A stretch of 64,000 nt of DNA from an uncultured Opitutales bacterium (GTDB lineage: Bacteria; Verrucomicrobiota; Verrucomicrobiia; Opitutales; Intestinicryptomonadaceae): assembly GCA_944390805.1 (NCBI GenBank), contig CALXQW010000036.1:1-64000 (forward strand), written 5' to 3'. Below, piece by piece: positions 19,463-28,914 of this stretch. The notes beneath the pieces were generated by a model. The model was not told where the DNA came from. It did not search any database and saw only the letters and a program-made list of their open reading frames with translations. The translations under genes were made by a program, and so were the position numbers. How positions within the stretch are numbered: position 1 is the stretch's first letter; every line of letters begins with the position of its first letter.

Positions 19463-22400
19463 ATGCACAATATTAATAAATTGTTAAGGCGCGCCGCCTC
19501 GGCGTCGGTTTTAATGCTCTCTTGCGTCGGTGTTTGCGCGCAGGATGCGGAGCTTGCTCAGCGCTCTACGGCGGATATCCGTAAAGAGGCATCTTCGTTG
19601 ATTGCAGACAGAGATTACATTTCGGCTCGTCCTCTCCTGAAAGAACTTATAACACGTTTTGAGAATTTGGAAGACGGCGCCCTAAAGGCACAGCTCGAAA
19701 CTTTCGAGTTCTATATGGCATATTCCTATGTTCAGGAATACGCAAATAATCAAGGCAATAAGGGGGCGTTGATTACGGCTACAAATCTCCTTAATAATTT
19801 TATGGAGAAGTATCCGAACAGCAAACATGCTGTAGACGCGCTCAGGACTCTTGCATCATGCTATGCCGGACAAGACAAGCTTGAGCAAAGCGCTGCTGTT
19901 TTGGAGAAACTGGTGAACCCGCCTTATATAGAGAGGCTCAATGCGGCAGAGTATCTTGCAATCGTAAAGCAGATTTCCGAGACACTTTATCTTAAGAGCG
20001 ATTGGACAAACGGACAGAAGTGGTTTGAACGTCTTTTTGCACGCGCCAATACACTCGACACCAAGGTGTATGCCGCAGTTGCTTTGATGCGTTCTGCAAT
20101 AGCCAGAAACGATTTTGACGCGGTAATGAAGCTTATGCCTTATATGGTTTACGATGCTCCAGCGCGTTATGATATTTTCTTGAATATGGATTTTCTCCGT
20201 GCTGGAGACGAGCTTGTTAAGCGCAAGGAATTCAGCAAGGCATCTTTGATGTTTAGCATGGTGTATTCTAGGTCGCAGATTCTTGCGGGGCTGAAGGCGT
20301 ACAAAGCAAGGCTCGACAGGGAGATGAAGCGTCTTGCCGGATCAGAGAATAACACGCGTCTTGACGAATTGAAAACTGCCTCCACGGTAAATGATTCCAT
20401 CATTAAGAACATAGAGGATATGCAGGATTACACTTCGAGTTTGATGGCAAGAACTGCGCAGAATTATCTTCTTACAAAAAGAACGTACGAGAGTTATTGG
20501 TCGTTCCGCAGGCTCATAGACGAATATCCGCAAGATCCAAATCTTGAGGCGTTCTACTATGCGGCGTTTATAGGCGCAAGCCAGATAGGCAAAGATAACG
20601 AGATGTTCGAACTCGGCCAGGAATATCTCAAGAAGTTCCCGAGTGGAACTTATGTTCGCGATGTAATCTTGAATACGGCGCAGTACTATTTGCGCACAAA
20701 GCAAAAGCCTCTTTTCTTCTCCACGGCGCTTGATTTTATAGCTAAGAATCCAGATGACGACTACAACAGGCTCTTCGTATTCCTTCTTGGAAAGACCTGG
20801 TTGGAAGATGAAAACTACAAGGAGCTCAACAGTACATTTTCAAACTTTATAAAGAAGTATCCCGACACTCCGCAGATAGAAGGGTGTTATTATTGGTTGG
20901 GTCTTTCTGATTTGGTGCAGTCCAATTACAAGGGGGCCTTGGCGAGATTTTCGTATCTTGTTGAGAACTATCCTAACGGCGAGTACATAGAAGACGCGTG
21001 CTATCGCAAGGGTATATCTGCATTCGGAACGGCGGATTACGACAAGGCGGACGAGGCTTTCACATATTTTATGGATAGGTTCCCCGACAGCAAGCTTGTT
21101 GGTGAGGCGGAGTTCTTCCTTGGTGATGTGGCCGGTTTGGTAGGCGATTTGGAAGGTGCTGTTAAGCATTATATGAATGTCGAGAAGAAGACCGACAATC
21201 AGAGTTTTATAAATAATGCGTATTTGCAGTCTGCAAAATTGTATTCGGCCGCAGAGCGTTATGAAGACCAGATAAAGGTTTTGGACACCTTCATAGAGAA
21301 GTTCCCAAAGGAGAATTTGGGAATGTACATATACCAGAAGGGCGAGGCTCTCAGAAAGCTTGGAAAGCCTGCCGATACCTTGAATTTGTTTGCTTCGGCA
21401 ATAGAAAAATATGGCGATAAGGTTGCCGACGACGGCATAGATAAAATGATACTTGCGTATTCGGATTTTTACGACAAAGGCAAGAAGCAGATAGATGCAA
21501 CGATAGCTTTCCTTGAGAAGGCTATATCAGATAGTGCTTTCAGGGAGATGTTGGTAAAAGTTCCTGCGAAGCGTTATCGTCATTTTGAGGACAATCCCAA
21601 TATAGATAAGAATATATATCGGAGCTTAAAGAAAGATCCAGCTTATGGTGATGTTCTTTTGACTGACACTACTGTGCTTAAGAAGCTTCTCGATTCATAC
21701 AAAGCGCAGCAGGCTTCTTTCCCGAAGGCTGATCCGGAGAAGTTCTTAAAAGATTTGCTGGCAAAAGCGCAGGCGTCAAACAATACGGCGTTGGCATATC
21801 GTTGTCAGATGGGGCTTGATGCGATAGGCAAGCCTATTGTCCAGAATAAGGTATTTGGCGCGGAAGACTTCAAGAAGGCATCGGTGCGTACATTGGTATG
21901 GATGGCCAAAGAGATGCGCAAGTATGGTCCGGAGAATGCAGAGAAGGCGTATAAGGCGGCACTTGCTCGCGAGGAGTACGAGTATATGTGCAATGCTCTT
22001 ATGGATTATGCAGATTTCCTTGAGACGCAGGCGCAGTGGCAGAAGGCATATGATATATATAAGCAGGTAGAGAGGGATTATCCTTCCGATGATAGGGCTG
22101 GAGTTGCCGCTTTGAATCAGGCGCAGATGCTTTTAAAGATGAAGAAGCGCGATGCCGCAGCGAAGAGGTATGAGCAAGTTCTCAAGACTCCGTCATGGCG
22201 CGGAGAGACGCATGCCCAGGCTCTGTACGAGCTTGGAAGAATGGCGCAGGAGGATGGTAAGACAGACGATGCCCTCATGTGGTACGACAGGTGCTTCCTG
22301 ACATATTCCAACTGCTATAAGTTCTCCGGCAAGGCGTTGTCGGCGGCGGCGAGGCTGCTTGTTACGGGAGGCAAGATAGACGAGGCCAAGAAGGTTTGCG

Positions 22401-22477
22401 ACGAGTTCCTAAAGGACGTCAAGAACAAGGCCTGTGCGGAGTATGAGGAGATACGCAGGTTTAGGACATCACTTTAA
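19463..22477 (+). CDS. Large periplasmic TPR protein
   Basis: 1004 residues. A signal peptide is evident (MHNINKLLRRAASASVLMLSCVGVCAQ). The rest is almost wholly alpha-helical tetratricopeptide-type repeats. Clear units include YVQEYANN...ITATNLLNNFMEKYPNSKHA (about 95-120), RRLIDEYPQDPN, the pair GALARFSYLVENYPNGEYIEDACYR and ADEAFTYFMDRFPDSKLVGEA (about 480-560), and YDIYKQVERDYPSDDRAGVAALN (about 850-880). The YPxS endings of helix B resemble the YbgF/BamD-like outer-membrane TPR type. It is the first gene of an operon with a second TPR protein and a VWA-like membrane protein, with gaps of about 27 and 32 bases. Inferred role: envelope scaffold. No enzymatic domain is seen. Confidence 0.85.
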   Translation: MHNINKLLRRAASASVLMLSCVGVCAQDAELAQRSTADIRKEASSLIADRDYISARPLLKELITRFENLEDGALKAQLETFEFYMAYSYVQEYANNQGNKGALITATNLLNNFMEKYPNSKHAVDALRTLASCYAGQDKLEQSAAVLEKLVNPPYIERLNAAEYLAIVKQISETLYLKSDWTNGQKWFERLFARANTLDTKVYAAVALMRSAIARNDFDAVMKLMPYMVYDAPARYDIFLNMDFLRAGDELVKRKEFSKASLMFSMVYSRSQILAGLKAYKARLDREMKRLAGSENNTRLDELKTASTVNDSIIKNIEDMQDYTSSLMARTAQNYLLTKRTYESYWSFRRLIDEYPQDPNLEAFYYAAFIGASQIGKDNEMFELGQEYLKKFPSGTYVRDVILNTAQYYLRTKQKPLFFSTALDFIAKNPDDDYNRLFVFLLGKTWLEDENYKELNSTFSNFIKKYPDTPQIEGCYYWLGLSDLVQSNYKGALARFSYLVENYPNGEYIEDACYRKGISAFGTADYDKADEAFTYFMDRFPDSKLVGEAEFFLGDVAGLVGDLEGAVKHYMNVEKKTDNQSFINNAYLQSAKLYSAAERYEDQIKVLDTFIEKFPKENLGMYIYQKGEALRKLGKPADTLNLFASAIEKYGDKVADDGIDKMILAYSDFYDKGKKQIDATIAFLEKAISDSAFREMLVKVPAKRYRHFEDNPNIDKNIYRSLKKDPAYGDVLLTDTTVLKKLLDSYKAQQASFPKADPEKFLKDLLAKAQASNNTALAYRCQMGLDAIGKPIVQNKVFGAEDFKKASVRTLVWMAKEMRKYGPENAEKAYKAALAREEYEYMCNALMDYADFLETQAQWQKAYDIYKQVERDYPSDDRAGVAALNQAQMLLKMKKRDAAAKRYEQVLKTPSWRGETHAQALYELGRMAQEDGKTDDALMWYDRCFLTYSNCYKFSGKALSAAARLLVTGGKIDEAKKVCDEFLKDVKNKACAEYEEIRRFRTSL

Positions 22478-22504
22478 AGAGCAACCCGAAGAATTATTTT
22501 AGAG

Positions 22505-23641
22505 ATGAAAAAACTTTTTATTACAGTAATGGCAGCGGTGATGGCGATATCGGCGCGTGCCCAGCAGGAAGACAGGGATTATGTAAAGGATTATTCCGGT
22601 ACAAAAGCGTCGGTAAGCATGCTTGACGAGTCCACCGGGAGGGCTAAAGCGCTTGTGTATAAAGACACTACCGATGTATCCGGGGTTAAGAATTTTGTAT
22701 TTACTGCGGCAGACGGAAGTTCTGGAGAGATGCTGGTTCCAGTAAATACAAAGTACAAGTTTGCCACACGCCAGAATGAGACGTTTAAGGCAGGGTCTTC
22801 TGCTTACGACAAGGGCAACTACGAGGGAGCAATAAATGCATGGCGCGACACAATATATACATATCTACCAATATTGGAGATGCCCGAGCAGCCGACGTTT
22901 TCAATGCATACCGACGTTGCAAATTACATAGATGCATTGATAAAGACAAAGCGTATGAAGGAGGCCGAGGGATTATCTAAGGCTATTCCGTATGGCACGG
23001 CACCGCAGAGTTTGTCGGTTGCCGGTTTGGCGTTGGCTAGGGCATTTGTTGCTGCAGATATGTTTGATGCGGCGCAGGATGTGTTGTCTCGCGTGAATTT
23101 TTCCGGGGATAATATAGATTTAATTCCGGACGGAATGCTTGTGCTTGCGGATCTTCGCAAGAAGAACAGGGCAAAGCAGGCGCTATTGTGGTATACAAAG
23201 CTCTCAAACATAGCGGAGAATCCGCAGAAGCAGGGAGCTTTGGTATGGATGGTCTATTGCGATTTAGTCTCAGGGAACAAGGCGTCGGCGGAGGTTTATT
23301 TGTCGCAGATAGGTAAGCTTGAGAGGTCGGACAAATATTTTTCTCTTTTGCAGATGATAAAAGGAATATTTAAGGTTCAGGAGAAGAAGTATTCTGAGGC
23401 TCTCGATTTGTTCGCCGAAGGAATTGTATACGGAGATGTTGCAGCTGACTGGATGCCGGAACTTCTATACAGATCTGGGCTTGCCTATAAGACCCTGAAG
23501 CAGAATATGCCGGCAAATGAGATTTTCTCTCAGTGCCTTATGCTGTATCCAGAAGATGCATACTCCAAGCTTGGAGCAAAAGAGATAGTAAAGATACCTG
23601 CTGAACAGCAGAAGAAAGCCCAAGCGGAGTCTCAACAATAA
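22505..23641 (+). CDS. Periplasmic TPR protein
   Basis: 378 residues with a signal peptide (MKKLFITVMAAVMAISARAQ). After a beta-rich segment (residues 25-95, containing VFTAADGSSGEMLVPVNTKY) the protein is helical TPR: SSAYDKGNYEGAINAWRDTI, AFVAADMFDAAQDVLSRVNF, SALLWYTKLSNIAENPQK-like units, and AYKTLKQNMPANEIFSQCLM, ending in a Gln/Ala-rich tail. The position between the large TPR protein and the VWA-like protein, with short gaps, indicates a shared complex. I do not recognise a more specific family. Confidence 0.8.
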   Translation: MKKLFITVMAAVMAISARAQQEDRDYVKDYSGTKASVSMLDESTGRAKALVYKDTTDVSGVKNFVFTAADGSSGEMLVPVNTKYKFATRQNETFKAGSSAYDKGNYEGAINAWRDTIYTYLPILEMPEQPTFSMHTDVANYIDALIKTKRMKEAEGLSKAIPYGTAPQSLSVAGLALARAFVAADMFDAAQDVLSRVNFSGDNIDLIPDGMLVLADLRKKNRAKQALLWYTKLSNIAENPQKQGALVWMVYCDLVSGNKASAEVYLSQIGKLERSDKYFSLLQMIKGIFKVQEKKYSEALDLFAEGIVYGDVAADWMPELLYRSGLAYKTLKQNMPANEIFSQCLMLYPEDAYSKLGAKEIVKIPAEQQKKAQAESQQ

Positions 23642-23673
23642 ATTTATTGTCCCCAAACAAAATTTAGACGAAC

Positions 23674-25089
23674 ATGAAAATATATCGTTTCAAACCCAAG
23701 AAACAGAAAAACTCCCTACTATTTAAGGTATTTGTAATAGTAGCGATCATTCAGATTGCCTTGTTGGTGGGATTCAGCGGTATGATAATATCGCAATCAA
23801 TAATCGATTTGGGAACGGAGATGGAAGCTCCCAAAGTGACGGAGAAAGTTGAGCCTCAGCGACAAGAGGTTAGGGCAAGGCTTAATCAGACCCAGCGCAA
23901 GTCTACAAAGCTTACAAAGCGCATTAGTGTAGTAAATCCAAATAATATAAATGCGCCAGAAGTAGATATAAAACTGCCTTCCGGATTGGGTGGAGGCTTT
24001 GGCGGATTTGCTCCTATAACCGGAGTAAATATAGATAACTCCGTAATTATTGCAGAGATTCCCGTAAATCTTTTTGGATTAAAAAGTAAAACGGAGAGAG
24101 TCTTGATCTGCATAGATGCCGGAAAGCATCTTATGACTGACGAGCGCGGCGGTCTGGATACATACAAGGTTATTAGGGAAGATGTAAAGAAGCTTGTGAA
24201 TGAATTGCCCGGAACGGTGCTTTTCAATTTGATGGCCTTTGAGTGCGCGGGAAGGGTAAATATAAATTTATTTATGCCCACACTTGTTCCTGCAAGCGAT
24301 GCCAATAAACGTAGAGTGGATGCATGGATAGATCCTATAAATGCAAGTCTTAATCGTTTGGGCACAAGCAATAATTACACTTTGAAATATCCGTTTATGC
24401 CGCAGCCTCCGTCGACGCGTTATTATAATCCTGGATTATCAGATAAATACAGGGTCTATCAGGCGGCTCTCGAGCAGGGTGCAGATACGATATACATATT
24501 AACTACTGGTTGGACCGATCCTGATAGAATAAAATATCCGTGGACTGATGCGGAGACAGAGCGTTTTGCCCGCGAGGAAGAAAAATATCAGCGCGATGTG
24601 GAAAAGGCTCTTAAGCAGGCTGGCTGGACAGAGGAAAAGCAACTTGAATACGATAAGCAGCTTGCCATAAATAGGACAAAGGCCATAGCAAAGGCCAGAG
24701 ATTGGATAGAAAAAGAAAATGCAAAACGTAAAGCGGCAGGTAAACCGTTGTATACTGGAGATCCAAATAGGGTTATATCGGAACAGAAGCTTTTGGTATA
24801 TCCAGAGCCAAGGCCTCCGTCAACAGCAGGAATAAAGCGTCCGGTTCCAAAGTTTAAGAGTTATGGTAGAAGCGGACTATTTAAGTTCTACGAGCCTTTG
24901 TTCAAAGAGGTTTACGATCTTAAAAATATCAAGAGGCCTCAGGTTAATCTGATAATTTTTAAGGGCGAGAAAGAGGAATGGAGTGCCGCAGAAAATAAGG
25001 TTGCTCGCTCTTTTGCCTCGATGAATAGCGGTGGAAAAGTTAGAGTACTTAGAGGGCTTAAGCCTGTTGACGAATACGATAATAAGTAG
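23674..25089 (+). CDS. Membrane-anchored VWA-like protein, metal site degenerate
   Basis: 471 residues. There is a short basic cytoplasmic start and one transmembrane helix at about residues 20-42 (FKVFVIVAIIQIALLVGFSG). A Gln/Arg-rich linker and a Gly-rich stretch (GLGGGFGGF) follow, then a von Willebrand A-like Rossmann domain from about residue 140. Strand 1 reads RVLICIDAGKHLMTDERGG, and FNLMAFECAGRVNINLFMP plus an ANKRRVDAWIDPI segment match the layout of VWA proteins found beside TonB/ExbBD-like genes in Verrucomicrobia. The MIDAS motif DxSxS is absent (D-A-G-K-H), so metal binding is doubtful. The C-terminal third has a charged insertion (about 290-370) and a final alpha/beta segment. 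It is the third gene of the TPR operon and is followed by a terminator. Confidence 0.7.
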   Translation: MKIYRFKPKKQKNSLLFKVFVIVAIIQIALLVGFSGMIISQSIIDLGTEMEAPKVTEKVEPQRQEVRARLNQTQRKSTKLTKRISVVNPNNINAPEVDIKLPSGLGGGFGGFAPITGVNIDNSVIIAEIPVNLFGLKSKTERVLICIDAGKHLMTDERGGLDTYKVIREDVKKLVNELPGTVLFNLMAFECAGRVNINLFMPTLVPASDANKRRVDAWIDPINASLNRLGTSNNYTLKYPFMPQPPSTRYYNPGLSDKYRVYQAALEQGADTIYILTTGWTDPDRIKYPWTDAETERFAREEEKYQRDVEKALKQAGWTEEKQLEYDKQLAINRTKAIAKARDWIEKENAKRKAAGKPLYTGDPNRVISEQKLLVYPEPRPPSTAGIKRPVPKFKSYGRSGLFKFYEPLFKEVYDLKNIKRPQVNLIIFKGEKEEWSAAENKVARSFASMNSGGKVRVLRGLKPVDEYDNK

Positions 25090-25101
25090 AGACACTCTTA
25101 T

Positions 25102-25139
25102 AAAAACGGCTGGAATAAAAATTATTCCAGCCGTTTTTT
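25102..25139 (+). terminator. Terminator of the TPR/VWA operon
   Basis: AAAACGGCTGGAATAA and TTATTCCAGCCGTTTT form a perfect long stem with a three-base loop and a T-run. Confidence 0.95.
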
Positions 25140-25264
25140 GTATGCTATATATAGAGTTTTTATTCTCTCAGATAGAGTAAATGGAGAAGAAATCTTTTTA
25201 CTTAGACATTCTCAATAAGAATTGTAGCCATCTGGCAAAGGCCTTGGGGAATTTTGGCTATAAA

Positions 25265-26998
25265 TTATATTGCTTCAAGTATGTTCAGTGCGTGTGATGT
25301 TACCCTTTCGCACTGGCTGAGCACTTCAATAAATAGGATTGCTCCCTTTGTTGCGCCGGTGCTTTCCATCTGAGATATAGCTTCTTTTCTTAGGCTTTTC
25401 CTAATAAGGTCAAGTTTACTGCGCATATTCATGGCAAAAGATAGATCCTCCTTTGAGATAGTCTGCTTTTCAAGGTTAGACTCCATGAATTTTATGAAGG
25501 ATTTTATCTCCGAGCAGAAATCTACAAATGCCGGCGTATGCCAAATCATGTCTGTAAATTGTTTCCGATAACGTTTTCTTGCAAAAGTTATAAGCCTGTA
25601 GCAAGCGTCGCTCATGTCTTCAAGCTCAGCTACAACTATCATATTTCTCGTTACGAGCTTTATGGATTGATCACTCAATTCATGGTTTGAACACTGTACA
25701 AAGAAAGATGTCAAATCCATGGCAAGAACGTCTGTTTCCTGCTCAAGGTCCCGAAGGCGTTTTACTTCTGTACTTAGATCTTTATCTGTATTTTGAAAGA
25801 CATTCATAAAGCCTTCGAACATTTCGTCGGCTATCTTAGCAAGGGTTATTACCTGCTTTTGGCCCTCGAGAAGGGCAATTTCTCCCATTTCCTTAAAGTT
25901 GTTGGATATGTACTGCAACTTTTGAGATACCGTAATTTTGCTGTCTTCCTTCTTGCTTTTTACCGCCCATGTTACAATTTTTTCTATTTGCGGCACAAAC
26001 CATATAAGCAAGAGTATATTTACAGCGTTAAACATTGTGTGGAACAACGCGAGCCTATCCGGAAGTATTGCGCGGTTTGCAAGTTCGGCCATAGCTTGGG
26101 GCGATAGCGCGGCAACGTCTTCGACACCCGACATAGCCAGAAATTCCGGAGATATGGTATTTCCTGCCGGCAGCAGATACTCTATCATGCCTATAAAGAA
26201 ATGATATATAAGGAGCATCCAGCATACGCCAAGTATATTGAAAGTTAAGTGAGCTGCCGCAGTTCTACGGGCATTTGTATTTGCCGGAATGGAGGCTATT
26301 ATAGCGGTGACGGTAGTTCCTATATTTTCTCCTAGAACTATAGCTGCGGCAAGATCAAACCCAAACCATCCTTTTGCAGCCATAGTGATTGTTATTGCAA
26401 TTGCCACCGAAGATGATTGCACAACAAGAGTAAGCGCAACGCCAAATCCGAGAAATATCAGTACAGAGAGGAATCCGAGATTTGTATAGCCTTGTATCCA
26501 CTCAAATATTGCGGAATCTGTCTGTATGTCTGGCATGGATTCTTTCAGGAAGTCCAGCCCCATGAACAAAAGCCCGAATCCCACTAGGAATTCTCCCGTA
26601 TTTTTGAATTCAGACTTCTTTACAAATGTCAGAAACACTCCTATACCAAGGAGGGGAAGCGCAAGGGACGATATAGAAAATTTAAATGCAAAAATTGCTA
26701 TTATCCAAGCTGTTGCTGTAGTGCCGAGGTTTGCTCCCATTATCACGCCTATGGCCTCTCTCAGCTTTATAAGCCCTGCATTTACAAAGCTTACAAGCAT
26801 TACGGTTGTCGCTGAGGACGATTGTATTACGCTTGTTACTATGAGGCCAGATAATAGGCCCATAAAGCGATTCTTTGTCATGGAACGCAACACAGCTCTC
26901 AGTCTTTCGCCCGAAAGTTTCTGTAGGCCGTCGCTCATGAGCTTCATTCCGAATAGGAACATGCCCAAGCTTCCCAAAATCTCGAAAAAAGTAGACAT
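25265..26998 (-). CDS. Na/Pi cotransporter family protein with PhoU-like C-terminus
   Basis: 577 residues. The first about 340 residues are hydrophobic, with the two inverted Na_Pi_cotrans repeats, each marked by a QSSS motif: VTSVIQSSSATTVMLVSFV (near 56) and LVVQSSSVAIAITITMA (near 193), and by GANLGTTATAW and GENIGTTVTAI. The C-terminal about 200 residues form helical PhoU-like bundles (VKRLRDLEQETDVLAMDLTS, MIVVAELEDMSDACYRLI). This is the NptA/YjbB layout: sodium-driven phosphate movement across the inner membrane with a regulatory cytoplasmic part. It is divergent from queC and monocistronic. Substrate direction cannot be told. Confidence 0.9.
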   Translation of the reverse strand: MSTFFEILGSLGMFLFGMKLMSDGLQKLSGERLRAVLRSMTKNRFMGLLSGLIVTSVIQSSSATTVMLVSFVNAGLIKLREAIGVIMGANLGTTATAWIIAIFAFKFSISSLALPLLGIGVFLTFVKKSEFKNTGEFLVGFGLLFMGLDFLKESMPDIQTDSAIFEWIQGYTNLGFLSVLIFLGFGVALTLVVQSSSVAIAITITMAAKGWFGFDLAAAIVLGENIGTTVTAIIASIPANTNARRTAAAHLTFNILGVCWMLLIYHFFIGMIEYLLPAGNTISPEFLAMSGVEDVAALSPQAMAELANRAILPDRLALFHTMFNAVNILLLIWFVPQIEKIVTWAVKSKKEDSKITVSQKLQYISNNFKEMGEIALLEGQKQVITLAKIADEMFEGFMNVFQNTDKDLSTEVKRLRDLEQETDVLAMDLTSFFVQCSNHELSDQSIKLVTRNMIVVAELEDMSDACYRLITFARKRYRKQFTDMIWHTPAFVDFCSEIKSFIKFMESNLEKQTISKEDLSFAMNMRSKLDLIRKSLRKEAISQMESTGATKGAILFIEVLSQCERVTSHALNILEAI

Positions 26999-27084
26999 TT
27001 GGCGGATATAAAAATTTGAATTGAGTATGCCACATAATAGCTCCTATTGTAAAACATAAATTTTTTTTTAAGGAATTTTTTACA

Positions 27085-27747
27085 ATGAAAAAGGCACTTT
27101 TGGTATATTCAGGTGGATTGGATTCTACTGTATTATTATATAAGCTCAAGTCGGAGGGCATATTGGGCGGAGCTATAAGCGTCAATTATTCTCAGAAGCA
27201 CTCAAAAGAGCTTTTTTTTGCGAGGAAAAATTGTGAGAAGTTGGGGGTAGATTTCCTTGAGGTAGACTTGCGATGCTTGCGGGATATTTTTGGTAATAGT
27301 TCGCTAGTAGACAATAAGACAAATGTTCCTGCTGCTATGTACGAGGAGACAGTTATGCATTCTACGGTTGTACCCAATCGCAATATGATACTTCTTTCCA
27401 TTGCTGCAGCAAGAGCTATAAGTGCAAAATGCAACTGCATAGCATACGCAGCTCACAGTGGAGACCACGCAATATATCCAGATTGCCGGCCTGAATTTGT
27501 AAATGCTATGGCTGGTGCCTTAAAGGTCTGCGATTACACTCCCATAGAGCTGTATGCTCCGTTTGTGAATCTTTCAAAGGCGCAGATAATAGCAGAGGGA
27601 GCCAAGCTTGGTGTGGATTTTTCCATGACATGGTCTTGTTATCGGGGTGGGGAATCTCATTGCGGGGTTTGTCCAACCTGTGTTGAACGCAAGGAGTCTT
27701 TCAAGATAGCTGGAGTTCCAGATCCTACAGTCTATTCCAATCCATAG
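27085..27747 (+). CDS. queC: 7-cyano-7-deazaguanine synthase
   Basis: 220 residues. It converts 7-carboxy-7-deazaguanine to preQ0 with ATP and ammonia in queuosine synthesis. The PP-loop ATPase motif is at the N-terminus (VYSGGLDSTVLLY). The family core VPNRNMILLSIAAARAI and AAHSGDHAIYPDCRPEFV is present, and the zinc site is WSCYRGGESHCGVCPTCVER near residues 180-200. A ribosome-binding site (AAGGA) stands ahead of ATG. I looked for a preQ1 riboswitch in the 85-base upstream region and saw none. No other que gene is in the window. Confidence 0.95.
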   Translation: MKKALLVYSGGLDSTVLLYKLKSEGILGGAISVNYSQKHSKELFFARKNCEKLGVDFLEVDLRCLRDIFGNSSLVDNKTNVPAAMYEETVMHSTVVPNRNMILLSIAAARAISAKCNCIAYAAHSGDHAIYPDCRPEFVNAMAGALKVCDYTPIELYAPFVNLSKAQIIAEGAKLGVDFSMTWSCYRGGESHCGVCPTCVERKESFKIAGVPDPTVYSNP

Positions 27748-27864
27748 GTATCTTATTACATCTATAGAACTGGAATTATCGGCGTTTGCTGTCTTATGGC
27801 AATATGAGTTGCCATTGGCCGAGTAGTATTGCATGTCTGCACAAAGGATAGCAAAGGTTTTTCC

Positions 27865-28761
27865 TTACTGTTCAACGGCAAGAAGTCCGCTTCTGCCTTT
27901 AAACGGAGCCATTTTTATCTCTTTAAAAGCAACTTCATTGGGCTTTTCAAGCAGAGTTTGGGCTATATTTTCAAACGAGTCAAACTCAACTCCGGCAGAT
28001 TTTGCTGCCTTAAGAAATTTATCCAGCCAAGATAAATATGCCATTCCCTCAAGCTCGGCATGGCATGTCATTACAGATAATCCATTTTTTTGCCGTTCTA
28101 TGGACTTTAAATAGGAGCTTATTGCAGATTCCGCGCTTGTTGTGCCCAAGATTTCGTCGAGAGTGGGCAGCGTACTGGGAATTTGCAAAGTTTTAAAGCG
28201 TCTTTCTTCAATCATCGGGAAGAACGGTGCATATCCGCGTGCATCTGATGCAAATAGCATAGAATGCTCATCTTGTACCCTCAAGCTTTCAAAAGATACT
28301 TGCCAGCCTGCTGCTCCGCAACAACGGGCACTCTCTCCAAAAATATTTTCATATGCGGCAAAGGCTTTTTCAAACTCATGCTTTGTCCAATCGTAGCCTC
28401 GTTTGCAAAGTTTGGTTTGCCAATCGAAATGGTTCCAGGAATGTATCCCGCAGGCAAATCCGCGCTTTTTTACTTCAAGCATCTCTTTGCGGCACTTTTT
28501 ATATATTATAGGTGCGGGCAATAGAGTTCCGTACATAAGGGTTTTTAGCCCGTAATTTCCGGCGACGTTTGACCTTAGGCATTTTTTTACAAACCCTCTT
28601 TGAAACACTCTGCTTAGAGCTTTGCCCGTATTGTCCGGTCCAAATGAAAAGAGAAATAGGGCGGGCATTCCGTGTTTTTCAAAAATGTCGCACAGAGGCT
28701 TTAAGCCTTCGCGGGTCCCACGATAGGTGTCTATATCTACCTTTATCAAGAGCTTCTTCAT
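27865..28761 (-). CDS. arnD: ArnD-like polysaccharide deacetylase
   Basis: 298 residues. It follows E. coli ArnD along its length: KVDIDTYRGTREGLKPL at the start (metal-binding Asp-x-Asp), LFSFGPDNTGKALSRV, VKKCLRSNVAGNYGLKTLMYGT, the metal-binding HSWNHFDWQ, GAAGWQ, ASDARGYAPFFP, IPSTLPTLDEILG and VMTCHAELEGMAY (His). ArnD removes a formyl group from formamido-arabinose on undecaprenyl phosphate, on the way to 4-amino-arabinose lipid A. No other arn gene is nearby, so a different lipid-linked substrate is possible. It is convergent with queC and divergent from the SBF-like transporter. I am confident of the family, less so of the exact substrate. Confidence 0.8.
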   Translation of the reverse strand: MKKLLIKVDIDTYRGTREGLKPLCDIFEKHGMPALFLFSFGPDNTGKALSRVFQRGFVKKCLRSNVAGNYGLKTLMYGTLLPAPIIYKKCRKEMLEVKKRGFACGIHSWNHFDWQTKLCKRGYDWTKHEFEKAFAAYENIFGESARCCGAAGWQVSFESLRVQDEHSMLFASDARGYAPFFPMIEERRFKTLQIPSTLPTLDEILGTTSAESAISSYLKSIERQKNGLSVMTCHAELEGMAYLSWLDKFLKAAKSAGVEFDSFENIAQTLLEKPNEVAFKEIKMAPFKGRSGLLAVEQ

Positions 28762-28914
28762 GCCTTAAATAAAGGGCGGAGTATGTATCTTAGCGCGTCA
28801 AAATCAAGTAATAACAGATATGCTAGGCATTTTCTGGATTTTCGCAGAGGAAATTTCTTAAAAGTTTTGTTGATTAAGCCATTTTGGAAGTTCAGTTTAT
28901 TAAGGAATATTTTT

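Noticed and set aside
27000-27084. preQ1 riboswitch before queC
   Set aside because: The short upstream region has no GGUUC..CUAUAAAAAACUAA-like pattern or pseudoknot; only a normal ribosome-binding site is present.
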